Below, in pieces: positions 21,540 through 34,539 of a stretch of 64,000 bases of DNA. The position numbers and the translations under genes were made by a program. How positions within the stretch are numbered: the first letter of the stretch is position 1; the number at the start of each line of letters is the position of its first letter. A model generated the notes under the pieces. It was given only the letters and a program-made list of their open reading frames with translations. It ran no database searches and was not told the DNA's origin. This stretch comes from Isoetes taiwanensis (Eukaryota > Streptophyta > Lycopodiopsida > Isoetales > Isoetaceae): positions 5,220,600 to 5,284,599 of the forward strand of contig JAJEKV010000058.1 in the NCBI GenBank assembly GCA_021234155.1, written 5' to 3'.

Positions 21540-23222
21540 TAAAGCTAACCGTAAGGCCATGGCCAACTTGCGTATGCAGCTAGGGATCCAAGGACAGTCG
21601 AACAAGGCAGGAGACCCCACCGAGATGAAGAGACCTCGGACAGGCAACCCATTGCAAGGAACTTGTTCGAGGAATTCGGCCCCCTAACTCCAGAAGAAGA
21701 GATGTCTCAAATGAAGTCAGAACTTCAGCAGATAAAAGCCTTGCTGGCGGCACAAACAGCGGTCGGGCCAGATCACAACGTTCAAATGCCACAAGCAACA
21801 CCTCGAAAGACGGGGAAAGATAAGAAGAGGAGCAGGAGAAGGAGGTCCTCTAGCACAGACACCTCCGACACCAGCTCAAAATCGGACTCCGACTCTGAGG
21901 AGAAGACAAGACCGCAGAGAAGGCAGACTCAGGGTCGCAGGGGCCTCGAATTATCAAAAGAAAGTAGATTCCGCACTCAGCAATGTGTGGAAGGCAAGAA
22001 AGCTCGAACAGTTCTCGGGTGACAATAGGTCAGGCATGGAGGCAGAGGCCTGGCTAGATGAGATGAACGAATACGGTAATGCCTACAGAATGAAGGACAA
22101 GGACAAGGGCAAGGTGGCCACAACCAACCTCAACGGCGCAGCGCGCATATGGTGGAAAGGATATGCCAAGTCACACAAGCTAAGCCGAGACATCTGCAAG
22201 TTTCGGAAGTTTTCAAAGGCATTCAAGCGACACTATGTGCCAAGAGAGCACAAATGCCACATGATGCAACAATTTTATAGGCTGCAGCAAGGGAATAAGT
22301 CCGTGCAGAAATACACGGAAGAATTCATGAGGCTGAGGCTGTATGTGCCAAAGCTAAGTGAACGTCATGCAGTAGAAGGATACATTGAGGGGCTGAATGA
22401 CGAAATAAGGAAGCTGGTGAGGGCAATTAACCCTAGAACAGTCATAGAGGCGGAATCCAAGGCAGTAAGCTTGCAAGGGAGGGGGCCTCAGTACAGCAGG
22501 CAGAAGCAGCAGCACTATCAGGATAGGGGCAAGGCAATAGGAAGCTATAGCCCTAGATCAGCTAGCCCGGGTCCAGCAAAGGCCCCTTATAGTGGCAACT
22601 ATGGGAAACAGCAAGAGAAGAAGCAGGTGTCCTTCAAAGACAAGCAGGAGGGATCAAACTACTCCAAAGCAGTGAGGTCCTTTTTGCAAGCATTGCCCAA
22701 GGAGAAGAGGCAGGAGTGCATCGAGAAGCAGCTTTGCTTCAGGTGCTTCCAGCCGGGCCACAGAACAGCAAACTGCCCGTACGTCATGAATGCGGCGCTA
22801 GCAGAGTTGGGTGGATGGGAGACCCCTTCTGACGACGACGGCGGGGAGCCACGCGACTATATTCATGGTGAGTGTCACATTTTTGCTGCCATAGATACAG
22901 AACAAGCAGAGAATCAGTATCAGGTAATATCAGGGGAGGCCAAGGCCAAGTCATTCATAATCCTGATAGACTCGGGAAGTAGCCACAACTTTGCGTCCCC
23001 AAGAATGGTTGAAATGTTGAAGCTGAAACCGTTGAAGTCAAAGCCGAGACCCATGGTGTTAGCAAACGGGGGAGTAAGGCACACGGCCGGCAAGAGAATA
23101 AACTTCGACATTGAGCTACCGGGAATCGACATCCAGATGGGGGCAGAAGTAATGAATATTGGGAAATATGATTTAATCATTGGAATGGAGTATCTTGGTC
23201 TAGCAGGAGTGGAAAGCGGAAG
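21540..23222 (+). pseudogene. gag: E2 gag with CCHC knuckle and protease-like region
   Basis: The N-terminal part (21663-21960) has an acidic helix and an SR-like tract. A frame change near 21960 leads to the capsid region (VWKARKLEQFSGDNRSGMEA onward). The knuckle CFRCFQPGHRTANC and protease-like LIDSGSSHNFAS follow. Similarity to E1 gag is high throughout. A small deletion near 23205 removes residues that E1 retains and shifts the frame to that of 23223-23468. It is less decayed than E1 in this part but not intact. Confidence 0.88.
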
Positions 23223-23883
23223 GTGACCCTCACAGCGCCCAACGGCAAGATCATAGAGATCACATGTAAAGAATTTATTCCCATCATGCAGTGCATGTCT
23301 AGCAAGCGGCTGCTCAAGTGCATAAAGGGCGACGAGGTAGCATATATCTTCAAGCTTCAGGTCAAAGAGCCCGAGTCAGAGGAAAACAAGGAAGATAAGG
23401 TGCTCAGCAAGTTACCCAAGCAGATAGCTAAGTTGATTACGGAATTTCACGATCTCTCCCAGATGTGATCAAGCAGCTTCCTCCTTACAGAGGAGTCGAG
23501 TGTGAAATAGCACTCGAACCAAGTACGAAGCCGACAAGCAAAGCTCCTTACAGGATGACGACGCAAGAGCTGACAGAGTTGAAAAAGCAATTGCGGGATT
23601 TGCTCGACCTAGGGTTCATTAGACCTAGTGTTTCACCGTTTGGGGCACCCATTATTTTTGTGAAGAAGAAGGATGGCAGCTTGAGGATGTGCATAGATTA
23701 CAGGCAGCTAAACAAGCACACCATCAAGAACAAGTATGCGCTCCCAAGATCAGACGACTTGATGGATCAACTCCAAGGCGCAAAAGTATTCTCCAAGATA
23801 GACCTGAGGTCGGGTTACCATCAGATCAGGATCAAGAAAGAAGACATCCACAAGACAGCATTCAGGACCCGTTATGGGCATTA
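23223..23883 (+). pseudogene. pol: E2 pol, 5' part (linker and reverse transcriptase)
   Basis: It contains the protease-RT linker and the start of reverse transcriptase ([50 protein letters not shown]). One frameshift lies near 23465. It is cut at 23884 by E3 and resumes at 29920 with [13 protein letters not shown]. Confidence 0.88.
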
Positions 23884-23888
23884 GGAGT

Positions 23889-24260
23889 TGTTAGTTTGAG
23901 TTCTTGGCATACACCCTGCAGCAGCAGTCCATGACTGCTGGATGCTACAAGTGCAAGACAGCCCTCTTTGAGGACCCTTGGATCTAACAGGAGAATCCGG
24001 GGACTATGTCACGCGGGATTTGCAAGAAAGAACAAGAAGAAGAGAAAAGAAAACAACAAGAACAATGAGATCACAATAATAAGCTGCCTTGATGTCAATG
24101 AAGATACATGAGCTCTCGCAATCGAGAGAAAACTGAACTGAGACAAGACTCAAATCTCATCTAAAAACTCATGTGCTAGCTCTACTCATATATATAGTAC
24201 AATGGCCTTTGGCCCAATATAGACACTCTGACTGATTTCGGTGCCGACTCCTGGAAGGAG
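23889..24260 (-). repeat. E3 left end, probable divergent 3' LTR
   Basis: The first 62 bases (TGTTAGTTTGAGTTCTTGGC onward) match the inner end of the right LTR at 29576. After that the two sequences differ, so the inner boundary of this LTR cannot be set. Confidence 0.5.
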
Positions 24261-24509
24261 GCCTGATTTGCAGGAATGCTGGCGGTGCCTCTTGAAAAGC
24301 CTGAAATCACGCTGACGCTGACGCGGGCGGTGACCGGCCGTCACTTGTCTGAGCGCCGCCTCTTGTTGACGCCAGGCGTGGTCTTTGTCTGCGTGGTCTG
24401 CCTGGTCTTCTGCTGAGCCTTTGACGACTGACCCGCGCCTGGTTGTGGATCCTTGGCCTTGACCTGGTCCGTCGTATGCATGAATAGTCCTGTGCCAGGA
24501 GGCATAGGA

Positions 24510-27133
24510 CTAACACTTTCCCACACGCTGACAGACGTCACACGTGCGAGCATAAGCGTGGCCATCTTTGAAGAGCGTGGGCCAGAAGTATCCTGCCAAA
24601 AGAATTTTGCGTGCCGTGGCGTCACCACTAAAATGACCACCACCAAGCCCATCGTGGGCTTGTCGAACGATATCGGGCACCTCGTGAGGGAGGACACAAC
24701 GACGGAGGACCATGTCTTTGCCTCGTTTGTACAAATGGCCTGCAACCATGGTATAGTCACGGACTTCTCTGAGAAACTAACGGTGACGGGAGCGAAGCTT
24801 GTCTGGAGAGAGCGTCGGATCGGCAGGAGGAAGAGCACCAGTGAGAAGATATTGCTGAAAATTGTGAAACCAATGGGGCGTGGCCGTGACCAGGAACAAT
24901 TGAGCGTCTGGAAAGGCGTCAGAAACATCCGTGGAGGGATCATCCGTGTGGATGCGGAAAAGATAATCAGGCACCACATGAGATTTGCCTGCCTTATGAA
25001 CAATTTCGAAGGGAGCGAACTCTTGCAGAAGAAGGACCCAGCGAGCAATGCGTCCCGTGGGCGTGGCTTTGTTGATCAAATAAAGAAGAGCTTGATGATC
25101 AACAAAGAACTTAATCTGGCTACCCAACAAATAATGTCGGAAACGTTGGACACAAAAGACTAAGCCCAAGGCTTGCCGTTCCGTGGCAGAATAGTTGCGC
25201 TCAGCAGGATTGAGTTTCCGGCTGGCATAGCGGATTGGTTTATCCGTGGTGTCATCATAGGCCTGAGAGAGAACAGCACCAATTGCAAAGGCAGAGACGT
25301 CAACATGAACATGAAAAGGCTTGTCCCATTGAGGAGGAACAAGTACCGGGGCCTGGGTAAGTAACAGTTTCAACTTCTGAAAGGCAGCTTCCGCTTGGGA
25401 ATTCCAAGCCCAAGTGGATTCATCACCCGTGAGTTTATGAATGGGGTCAGCTATAGCTGCAAGTCCAGGAATGAAGGTAGAATAGTAATTTACCTTACCC
25501 AGAAAAGAGCGTGTCTCTTTGATATTAGACGGTGCTTGAGCTTTCAGTACACAACTGATTTTTACGGGATCCGTGGTGATGCCTTCTTTACTGACCACAT
25601 GACCCAACAGAACGCCTGAGGTGACGCAAAAAGTGCACTTCTCAGGATTGAGACTAATGCCAGATTCATCACATTTTTTAAAGACAAGTTTCAATTTATC
25701 CAAGTGATCATCCATGGAGCTGTAGGCAGAGAAATCATCTTGGAAGATCTGAAGAAAAGGTTTATCCTTCATGAAGTCTTGAAAGACGGAGAGCATGATG
25801 CGCTGAAAGGTTGAAGGAGAGTTTGACAAACCAAAAGGGACCACCTTGTAGGCAAAAGTGCCCCACGGGGTGGTGAAGGTAGTTTTGAGTTGATCTTCTT
25901 GCTTGATAGAAATTTGATTGTACCCAGAAAAACCATCCATGAAAGAGTACATCTCATGACCAGCAACTTCTTCTAGAACTTGGTCAGTGAAGGGAAGCGG
26001 AAAGTGGTCACGCTCCGTGGCTTGATTGAGTTTTCTGTAATCCACGCAAACACGGATCTTACCATTGTGTTTGAGAGCAATGACGATGGGGCTCACCCAT
26101 TCAGAATGTTTGACCTCATAAATCAGGCCAGCAGCCAAGAGTTTGTCAATTTCAGCCTTGACGCGGTCACGGTAATTTGGGTTGAGCCTGTACTGTCATT
26201 GCTAGATTGGACGTGCATCAGGTTTGGTAGGAATGGTGAGTTCCCCCAATTCTTTTTTGATACCTCGAAGGTCTTTGTAGCTCCAAGCAAAGATATGTTT
26301 GAATTTCTTGAACAGCGTCACAGCGCGTGTTTTATAAGGGAGTGGAAGTTTAGCAGCTAAGCGGACTGGTTGATTGTTTCCAATGTCCACGATTTCCACT
26401 TCTGGAGTTTGAATGTGAGGAACAACCTCCGCGTCCTGAACCTGATGAGCAGGAGGCTGAAGCATGACGGGAGGAGCAGCATTTTGCGTCGTGAAGAAAA
26501 GAGGTTGCTGAGCGTCATCAAGCAAGGGTTGCTTCATGACGGCATGAACATCAACTGTCTCTGAAGAAGAAAGTGGGTCAGAAAAATGATCAAGTCGTTG
26601 AATGCGATTGCAGGAAGCCAGGTGTAAGAGTCCAAAAGAGCTGCCACAGCCTGGTCCTGATCGAGCGTCATGTCACCCTAAGGATCAGCATACTCAGGAT
26701 AAGATGAGAGAGGGAGACCCGCTGGAGGAGCTTGAACATGATAAATGTTTTGTGCTTCTTCTGAGTCAGTGTCGGAGATGGAAGGTTCAGCATTTTCGAC
26801 AGAGATCAATTGGCCAGTTTCCAGATCCATTGTGGCATTGAGATGGCCATCGGTGATAACAAGTTGGTCCGTGGCCCAGTAATGAATACTCTTAGCCTGG
26901 CGGAGAAAAGGTCGTCCAACCAAGCATTTCATAATCACGGGATCTTCTCCTCGCTTTCCAAACACCAAATTCCAAGGGGAATTTGAGATCACCAATGCTT
27001 GATGTGGAGAAGAGGAGCGCCTTGAGGGAGGCGTGATATGGCCATTTGCCAACTTGATGTCATAAGGGGCACGCGGTATAATTGTGTGATGCCCAATTGC
27101 TTTCTCGAAGTTTATCAAGAATGAGATTGACAA
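24510..27133 (-). pseudogene. pol: E3 pol: protease-like region, reverse transcriptase, RNase H, integrase zinc domain
   Basis: The RT core (26138-24777) has IVIALKHNGKIRVCVDYRKL, FSGYNQISIK, FGLSNSPSTFQRIM and the catalytic IFQDDFSAYS. RNase H follows (VHVDVSAFAIGAVLSQA, VDHQALLYLI). The integrase H2C2 finger (VRQAHDGLGGGHFSGDATARK, with CDVC) ends at 24510, and no DDE core follows. The region upstream of RT (27133-26202) is a protease or linker region without a clear DSG motif. Frame breaks near 26150 and 24760 prevent a single product. Confidence 0.85.
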
Positions 27134-27145
27134 ACACTACCACCA

Positions 27146-29597
27146 TCAATTTGGACATGATTGATATGTTGATTGCCCGATGGCATGCACCGTGGGTGTT
27201 GAAGTTGCAACAGCTCCAACGAGAACCGTGGGAAGAGGTAACTGATCTTTGAGAGCCGGACAGAGTTTCAAAATGGTGGCCAGGCTCAAAGGAATCTTGA
27301 TCTTGGCAAGTTCTTCCTGAAGTTCCAAAGGAACATGTGAAAAGGGATCCGCAGGGTCCAATGGAGCTGGGGACTGTGGTAAAGAAGCAGAGACTTCTTT
27401 GAGAAGCTCGACCTCAGCAGCAATATTTGGATATGGCTGAGAGCGTGCACTGGTGGATGATGACAGCGCTGCCGGACGCTGCTGAGCCCGGGTGGTGGCG
27501 TGAACATTTGCCAAGGTTCGACCTTCCGCAGCCTGCATGAGTTTCAGAATACTTTGTCTCACTTTAGGCATGACGTGAGGCATAAGTTTGTCAAGATCAG
27601 GTGCGAAGTGAACTTTTTTGTCATCCTCATGAGGGACGGTGTCCACAGCAAAAGCGGGTTGCGTGTCGTGCGGAATGATAGTCAAAGGGCGTGAAGCCCA
27701 AGCGTGACGCGCAACGAGACCAACCCAGTTAGACTGCTGGACAGGAGGGTTGAGAGCCTGATAAATCTCCTCCTGAGCTTGTTGATCCATAGGATTGGAA
27801 GTAGACGCAGCTTGCTGAGGTCGCTGTTGTTGAGGTGGTCGAGGAGGCTTTCTCAAAATAGGACGAGGGCCCTGTTTACCATTGGCCACCCAGAGTGGAT
27901 AAGCCGTGAGACGGACAGAAGCTGGTTGATTTGAACCCGGAAGTTGAACTTGAACTTGAGGAAGCTGAGGACACGCCGTGGTGGTGTGACCCCATTCATG
28001 ACAATGATAACATTGAGCCTTTGAAGGATCAAAGGGAGGACGATTGCCTTGTCCCCGTGGCTGCTGAGATTGCTGTGTTTGTTGATACTGCTGCGGTTGT
28101 TGATTTTGATATTGCTGAGGCTGATATGACTGCTGTTGTTGAGGGGTGGTCTGGACTTGAAAGACCATTTTATTGCGAAAAGGTGTAGGATGAGAACGAG
28201 TGCATTCTTCCGTGGCGTGATTGCACATATTGCATCGTTTACAATGAGGAGGTCCATTGGAGGAGTTGCATTCATTTGCCAGATGACCTTGATATTTACA
28301 AATAGTGCACCAGATGTGAGCTCGTTGTGGATTTGCTTGCTGAGGCTGAACAGAGTTCTGGGGAACCATGACGGGGGGGCATGAAAGGGAGTTCCTGGAG
28401 AGCAACACCCCGAGAAGAAACATTGACCGAGTGATTTACCAATTCAATGGCCTGCTCCAGAGACTTGGGACGCAGGTATTCTGTCATGAGTCGAATAGCA
28501 GGAGGAAGGCCCTGCAGAAACCAGACGAGGATCTGGCTTTGCGTGGGGTACTCCTGGAGTTTACAGACGAGAATGTGAAGACGGTCCGCAAAATCCCTGG
28601 CGGACTACGTGGGCTCTTGTTGAAGGTCATTGAGTTGCTTGAGGAGTAACTGATCATCGTCCGTGGTGCCATAATGAGATAGAAAGGCAGTTTTCATTTC
28701 TTGCCAACTCTGTTTCCAGTGACTTTTGTTGGCCATTAACCACTGATGAGGGGCGCCTCTGAGCATGGTCGAAAAGATATGAAATTTAAGTTGGGGCTGC
28801 GCATGACCATTCAGAATGGCCAAGGCTTCAAATTCCTCCATGTGTGCCGACGCACTCTGATCCAGAGGTGTGCCTTTAGTGTTGCCAAAAGTGGGATAAG
28901 TCAGCTTCAAATTATGAGTGGGGGATGAAGGCGGAACTTGAGCATAGACAGGTGGATTTGGTTGAGGATATGCAGAAGCATAGAGAGGTGGAACTGCTTG
29001 AGACTGAGTGCAAGGTAGTGGGGCTGAAAAACCCGGTGGTCCATAAAAAGTAGCATCTGGTGGGGAAGGGACTTGAGAGCCGTCCTCATTAGGCTTGAGA
29101 TCAGTGGTTTGATAAACAGGAAGAGCGTGCTGAAAAGAGGGAGAAGTTGGAATGCCATGAACGTAGGAAGGGCCAAAAGTGACATGATGGTAGCCCATTC
29201 CAGCAGGAGGAGAAGAAGGCTGGGACGGCTGAGGGGTGTGACCTGAAGGAATATTGATATAGGTGTTGTCAGGAGTCTGGAAATAGTGAGGCGTGGGCTG
29301 AACAGGGGTATGTTGGGGAGATTGCGGTTGTGAGCAATGACGACACACAGGGGGAGACCCTGGTCGAGAATGAGCACGAGGGGTAGGAGGTGCCGACTGA
29401 GCTCGTGAGCGGATACGACCACCCTCAATGTCATAAGCAGAATCATACATATCCCGAACAGCCTCGCGTCGTTGATGGCGCTCCAGGCGAGCCGCCGTTT
29501 GGCAGAGAAGTTCCTCAGGAGTGAAACCTTGAGCCGACATGATGGAAGAAAGATCAGACCCGACAGCGGCGACAGTGTTTGTTTGAGTTCTTGGCAT
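27146..29597 (-). pseudogene. gag: E3 gag with three CCHC zinc knuckles
   Basis: The N-terminal frame (29597-28605) starts MPRTQTNTVAAVG and is Pro/Gln-rich. It ends with a retroviral-type capsid segment (HIFSTMLRGAPHQWLM, MKTAFLSHYG). The second frame (28423-27146) has three successive CX2CX4HX4C knuckles: CTICKYQGHLANEC, CKRCNMCNHATEEC and CYHCHEWGHTTTAC. A Gln-rich spacer lies between the last two. The frameshift between the frames is near 28600-28430. Three knuckles in one Gag is more than the usual one in plant Ty3/gypsy elements. Confidence 0.8.
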
Positions 29598-29914
29598 ACA
29601 CCCTGCAGCCGCAGTCCATGACTGCTGGATGCTACAAGGCTGCCATGCTCATGATCACAAAACAAGAACAAAGACAAAGAAAAATGTACAAAGAATGAAA
29701 GGAACATGGCCAAGTGAGGCTCTCCAAATATGAGATCAAACCTGAGTACATCTGAAGAGGCTCCGGTCTAATATAGTGTAGACCGCAAATCTGAGCCGTA
29801 CATCTAACTAATCTAATCCCTACACTTATGTTAACCTAATCATGCCAAGTGTCAGTCTGCCACCACTGACACCTAACATGTGCATGCACAATGTTAACCA
29901 CTAGGTGGTTAACA
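29576..29914 (-). repeat. E3 right LTR (5' LTR on the minus strand)
   Basis: 339 bases run from the TG at 29576 to TTAACA at 29914. Just inside it the minus strand reads CGCCGCTGTCGGG, which resembles a tRNA-Asp-type primer site. The gag ATG at 29597 appears to lie within the LTR end. Confidence 0.6.
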
Positions 29915-29919
29915 CGAGT

Positions 29920-32361
29920 TCACCGTGATGCCGTTTGGATTGTCAAACGCCCCAACAACATTCATGAGACTCATGAACGACATCTTCAGGGAATTCCTAG
30001 ACACATTCATCATAGTATTCGTTGACGACATTCTAGTATATAGCAAATCCCTAGAAGAACATGTACAACACCTCAGAAAAGTGCTCTAGAAGCTCAGAAG
30101 GCACCAGTTGTACGCGAAGCTATCAAAGTGTCACTTCGCAACGGAAAGAGTAGACTACCTGGGGCATGTGATCTCAGCAGAGGGGATTTCGACAGATCCT
30201 GCTAAGATCGAAGTAGTGATACAATGGCCGGCGCCGAAGAACATCCATGAGGTCAGAAGCTTTCTCGGCCTAGCAGGGTACTATAGAAAGTTCGAGAAGA
30301 ACTTTGCAAAGATAGCAGCCCCGCTAACAGATTTGACAAGGGCAGATAAGGTAAAAGATTGGGCAGATCACTGGCACAAGAAAGCCCAAGCGGGATTCGA
30401 CTTGTTGAAGGAAGCTTTGACAACCGCCCCTGTCCTAACCTTGCCAGACCCCGAGAAGGACAAGCTGGTAGCAACAGATGCAAGCAAAATTGCTACAGGC
30501 GCAGTATTGATGCAAGAAGAGCGAGCTGTAGCTTATGATTCGCAGAAAATGAACGACGCCGAAACACGCTACCCGACTCATGATCAGGAGTTGCTTGCAG
30601 TTGTCAGGGCATTAAGGATTTGGAGGCACTACCTGTTGGGAAGAAGTTCCAACTTGACACAGATCATCAGAGTCTCCAATACGTGTTCACGCAACCACAT
30701 CTCAACCTGAGACAAAGAAGGTGGATGGAGTTCCTCGAGGAATACGACTTCGACATAGTTTATAAGCCGGGAAAGCTCAATGTGGTAGCAGATGCACTTT
30801 CAAGGCACCCCCTGACAACAAGAGTCCATTGCAATGCAATCTCCACGCTCACCAGCGATTTTGGAAGGAAGATTGAGGAAACCTTACCGACAGATGCAGA
30901 CTTCAAGGAAGTGTGGGCAAGCTTGTGCAAAGAAGCAAGAACAGACAAGGAGAGGGAAACCTTCAAAAATTTTAAGAAGGAAGGTAACCTCTTATACCAC
31001 AAGAATAAGTTGTGTGTGCCGGAGTCATCAGGAGTGAGGAAGTTGATTCTTCACGACACCCACAACAGCCCAATAGCTGGCCATGCAGGATCTATGAAGA
31101 CATACTTCAAAATCCGAAGCAGTTATTATTGGCCAGGGATGAAGAAGCAGATAGCTCGCTACATCAAGGAGTGTCAGTTGTGTCAACAAACGAAGGCAGA
31201 ACAGCTTCGAATTCCAGGGGCATTGGAGCCTTTAGCGGTGCCGAACGCTAAATGGGAGGTCATCAGTATGGACTTCATAACAGGACTCCCGAGGACAGTA
31301 AGAGGGAGAGATGCCTTGATGGTTGTGGTCGACAAGTTCTCGAAGATGGCACACTTTGTGCCTTGCAGGACCACCGACACAGCTATGGATACAGCGAAGC
31401 TCTTCACCAAAGAAGTCTTCAGGCTCCATGGCATGCCGAGAGAGATCATCTCCGACAGAGACCCGAAGTTCATGAGTGCTTTTTGGCAAGATCTTTTTGC
31501 GACGATTCAGACGAAGCTGTCCATGAGCACGGCCTATCATCCTCAGACGGATGGGCAAACGGAGCGGACCAACAGGATTTTGGAAGATATGCTACGAAAC
31601 TATGTCTGGAACAAGCAAAGTATGTGGGAGGAGTTTATTCACTTGGTTGAATTCGCTTATAATAGCACCAAGCAGGAATCATCCCAGATGTCGCCGTTCA
31701 TGATCAACTACGGCTATCAATGTCTAACTCCAGACACTTGGCACAATCCCGTGTCAAAAGTAGAGGTTTCGCAGCAAATGTTGGCCGACATGCAGCAGCT
31801 AGTGGAAAAGGTTCGAGGATATCTTCTTGCAGCAAGGAGTCGACAAAAGAGCATCGCCGACAAGCATCGGACAGTCAGAGAATTCCAAGTTGGCGACGAC
31901 GTGTTGCTCAAGATCAAAGTGAAGCAGGCGAAGCTCCGCATCGGAAATTGTAAGAAGCTTGCTCCAAGGTGGGCTGGACCCTTCAGAATAGTCAGGAGAG
32001 TAGGTAATCAATCCTACAAGTTAGACCTGCCAGCACACCTAAAAATTCATAAGGTCTTTCACGTGAGTTTGTTGAAGAAGCATACTCCAAACCCAAAAGA
32101 AGTCTTGGACACACCAACATTGTTGGAAATGACAGAAGAGCAGCTAGAGATAGTCCCAGACTTGATCCTTGATAAAACAATCAAAGAACAAGGAGATCAG
32201 AGTTTCTCCAATACTTGGTCAAGTGGAAACACTTGCCAGTGGAAGACGCGACGTGGATACTTAAGCAGGACCTCATAAGGCAGTACTCGGAGTTCATGGA
32301 GCAATGGGACGGCAAGATCATCTCCGAAGAAATCGACGCAGGCATGTCGATTGTTGTGTAG
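29920..32361 (+). pseudogene. pol: E2 pol, 3' part: RT end, RNase H, integrase and chromodomain
   Basis: It resumes reverse transcriptase with [16 protein letters not shown] and the catalytic [11 protein letters not shown], followed by TAG at 30087-30089. RNase H follows ([26 protein letters not shown]), with a frameshift near 30650. Integrase runs uninterrupted at 30620-32190: the zinc domain (HAGSMKTYF, CQLCQQTKAE) and core (MDFITGLP, ISDRDPKF, HPQTDGQTERTNRILED) include the D-D-E residues. A single-base frameshift near 32190 precedes the chromodomain (FLQYLVKWKHLPVEDATW). The protein ends at TAG 32359-32361. This is the best-preserved integrase in the window. Confidence 0.9.
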
Positions 32362-32561
32362 ATTAATTTCAGAATAAATAGGATTAATCTACGCATGCAA
32401 CCTATGTTAGGTATGGGTTGCATGTGTTGTTACCAATGATGACACCACTACGGTGATCTCTAGGATGTGGTGTAATGTCATTGTAGGCATGACCGCGGTT
32501 CTGCTTGGATTAGTTGTAAGGTAGATTAAAAGGTCTACTTCTGTCTCATGGAAGTAGATGA
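32362..32561 (+). other. E2 3' noncoding region, first part
   Basis: It aligns with the minus-strand 3' noncoding region of E1 (9133 downwards), with shared words such as CTACGCATGCA and GGTGTAATGTCA. It is interrupted at 32561 by the 11 kb element and continues at 43623. Confidence 0.75.
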
Positions 32562-32739
32562 CACACTCACCCCGGTTTTTGGTCCACTGTTGAAAACATC
32601 AGTTTTGGTAGGTCTACATATCCTGTTTTCAAGGAATCCTACATATGGATTTGTGGAGGTATGGTTTTGTTCGATAATGGTGTTCTTTTTTCAGTGGACT
32701 AAAACATCCACTGTTGTTTTGTAGTTTCTTCTATTGTGA

Positions 32740-33530
32740 CATGTCATTTTATAATACAATCCACTGTAGGAAAGAATACTTGAATTTCTACATGTCTAAT
32801 AATTCTATTGTCACATGTCTTTATAGATGTAGGAAAGAATATTTGATTCTCTACATGTCCTATACTTCCATTCACATGTCTTTATAGTAGTAGGACAGAG
32901 TACTTTATTTACTAAGGCATTGTAGGAAAGAATACATGAATTACGACATGTGTAATACTTCTATTATCACATGTCTTTATAGAAGTAGGAAAGAATACTG
33001 GATTCTCTACATGTCGTATGCTTCCATGTCACATGTCTTTATAGTAGTAGGACAGAGTACTTTATTTGCTAAGGCATTGTAGGAAAGAATACATGAATTA
33101 CGACATGTGTAATACTTCTATTGTCACATGTCTTTATATGAAAATGAAAATATGAAAATATATTGATCACGCTCTTTAGGACCCTAAAAGGTCATAGAGC
33201 GACAAAAGAAACATACAATGTCAATCATGTAAATGTTTAAAGTTTTCAATTTCTCTAAAGAAGCAGCTTAGTCTGTTAGGTTCTATCTGGAGTAGAGTGT
33301 AAAAGTTTGGATAATCAATGCCAAATCGTCTCCTTATGTCTGAATAAAGTGGGCAGTGCAGAAAAACATGTGACTCGTCTTCAACCTTATCTACACAATA
33401 GAAGTAGGAAAGAATACTTGATTCTCTACATGTCCTATCCTTCCATATCACGGGTCTTTATAGTGGTAGGACAGAGTACTTGATTTGCTACATGTGATGC
33501 ACGTGCATGATCACATGTCCTTATACTAGT
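32740..33530. repeat. Tandem GTAGGAAAGAATACTTGA / CACATGTCTTTATAG repeats
   Basis: About six degenerate copies of a unit of 70-120 bases carry GTAGGAAAGAATAC, CTACATGTC, CACATGTCTTTATAG and GGACAGAGTACT. They are interrupted by the LINE scrap at 33150-33400. Confidence 0.7.
33221..33451 (-). pseudogene. LINE reverse transcriptase zinc-binding tail fragment
   Basis: The short frame reads IWKDRTCRESS, CYCVDKVEDESHVFLHCPLY-like with key residues C, C, H and C in the EDESHVFLHCP context. This is the zinc-binding segment found after reverse transcriptase in many plant LINEs. It is only about 75 codons long and isolated. Confidence 0.55.
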
Positions 33531-33599
33531 ATTCCATGTAAGACAAGTTACTTCAATTACTTAACGCCTATTTTTGCATAACAAAACCATCAAGAATTT

Positions 33600-34070
33600 G
33601 ATTTGTATTCCTTGAGGGGGTGCAGGACCGCCGCAACAAATCCCTAAGCATTAATGTCATAGGACCACGCAAAATCCTAACAATATCCTAACATTTTGGA
33701 TATTGTTAGAGAAAGACCATTAAACCACGCCTACATTTTTGCATAACAAACCATTAAAAATTGTGAGATGTATTTCTTTATGGAGGAAAGGACCATTGCA
33801 ACAAATCCCCAAGCATTAAAATGGCAAGACCATGCAATATCCTAACATTATTCCCCCATTTTGGATATCGTTAGTGGAACACCATTAAACCGTTCCTACA
33901 TCTTGGTATAATTTAGACCATTAAGAATTTGAGATGTAATTGTTTATGGGGAATAGGACCATTGCAACAAATCCCCAAGCATTATAAAATGGCAAGACTA
34001 CGCAATATCCTAACATTATCCCCCCATTTTGGATATCATTAGCGGAACACCATTAAACCATGCCTATATC
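33600..34070. repeat. Three tandem 130-160 bp repeats
   Basis: Each copy contains GGACCATTGCAACAAATCCC or a close variant, ATATCCTAACATTA, CCCATTTTGGATAT and ACACCATTAAACC. There is no coding potential. Confidence 0.7.
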
Positions 34071-34139
34071 TAGTTGGTACTAAGGTTCGCTATAGACGAT
34101 CCAATAGTTATCCACGTCATCCAATGGTTTTAATTGTAT

Positions 34140-34410
34140 CTAATTTATCTTATCCAATGGTTCTTTCTAAGAATGCAATGGTTCTTTGAAAAACAAGATA
34201 ACTTATTGCACTTGGACGATTTGCACTAAGAATCCAATGGTTCTTTGAAAAACAAGATAACTTATTGCATTTAGACGATTTGCACTAAGAATCCAATGGT
34301 TCTTTGAAAAACAAGATAACTTATTGCACTTAGACGATTTGCACTAAGAATCCCATGGTTCTTTGAAAAACAAGATAACTTATTGCACTTAGACGATTTG
34401 CACTAAGAAT
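34140..34410. repeat. Tandem repeat, about 62-bp unit, four copies
   Basis: The unit contains AAAACAAGATAACTTATTGC and GACGATTTGCACTAAGAATC. The copies are almost identical, so the expansion is recent. Confidence 0.85.
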
Positions 34411-34539
34411 TAGAGATGTAATTGTTGGAGCCATCAAGCAAAATACCACAGCTAACACCTTAAACCTAAACACAAACTCGGGAAAACCTTGCTCGGGAAA
34501 ACCTTGCTTCCGAGTCATGTGCACGAAGGTATCAGAGCT

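Larger units (their letters stand above)
23889..29914 (-). mobile_element. Second-family Ty3/gypsy element E3, truncated in integrase
   Basis: It starts TGTTAG and ends TTAACA, with a 5-bp duplication GGAGT/CGAGT (23884-23888 and 29915-29919) that carries one change. The genes run on the minus strand: gag (29597-27146), protease and RT-RNase H (27133-24777), and the integrase zinc domain (24749-24510). Catalytic integrase is absent. The left end shares only about 60 bp with the right LTR (29576-29914), so the left LTR is divergent or recombined. Its protein families are clearly different from those of E1 and E2. Confidence 0.82.
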
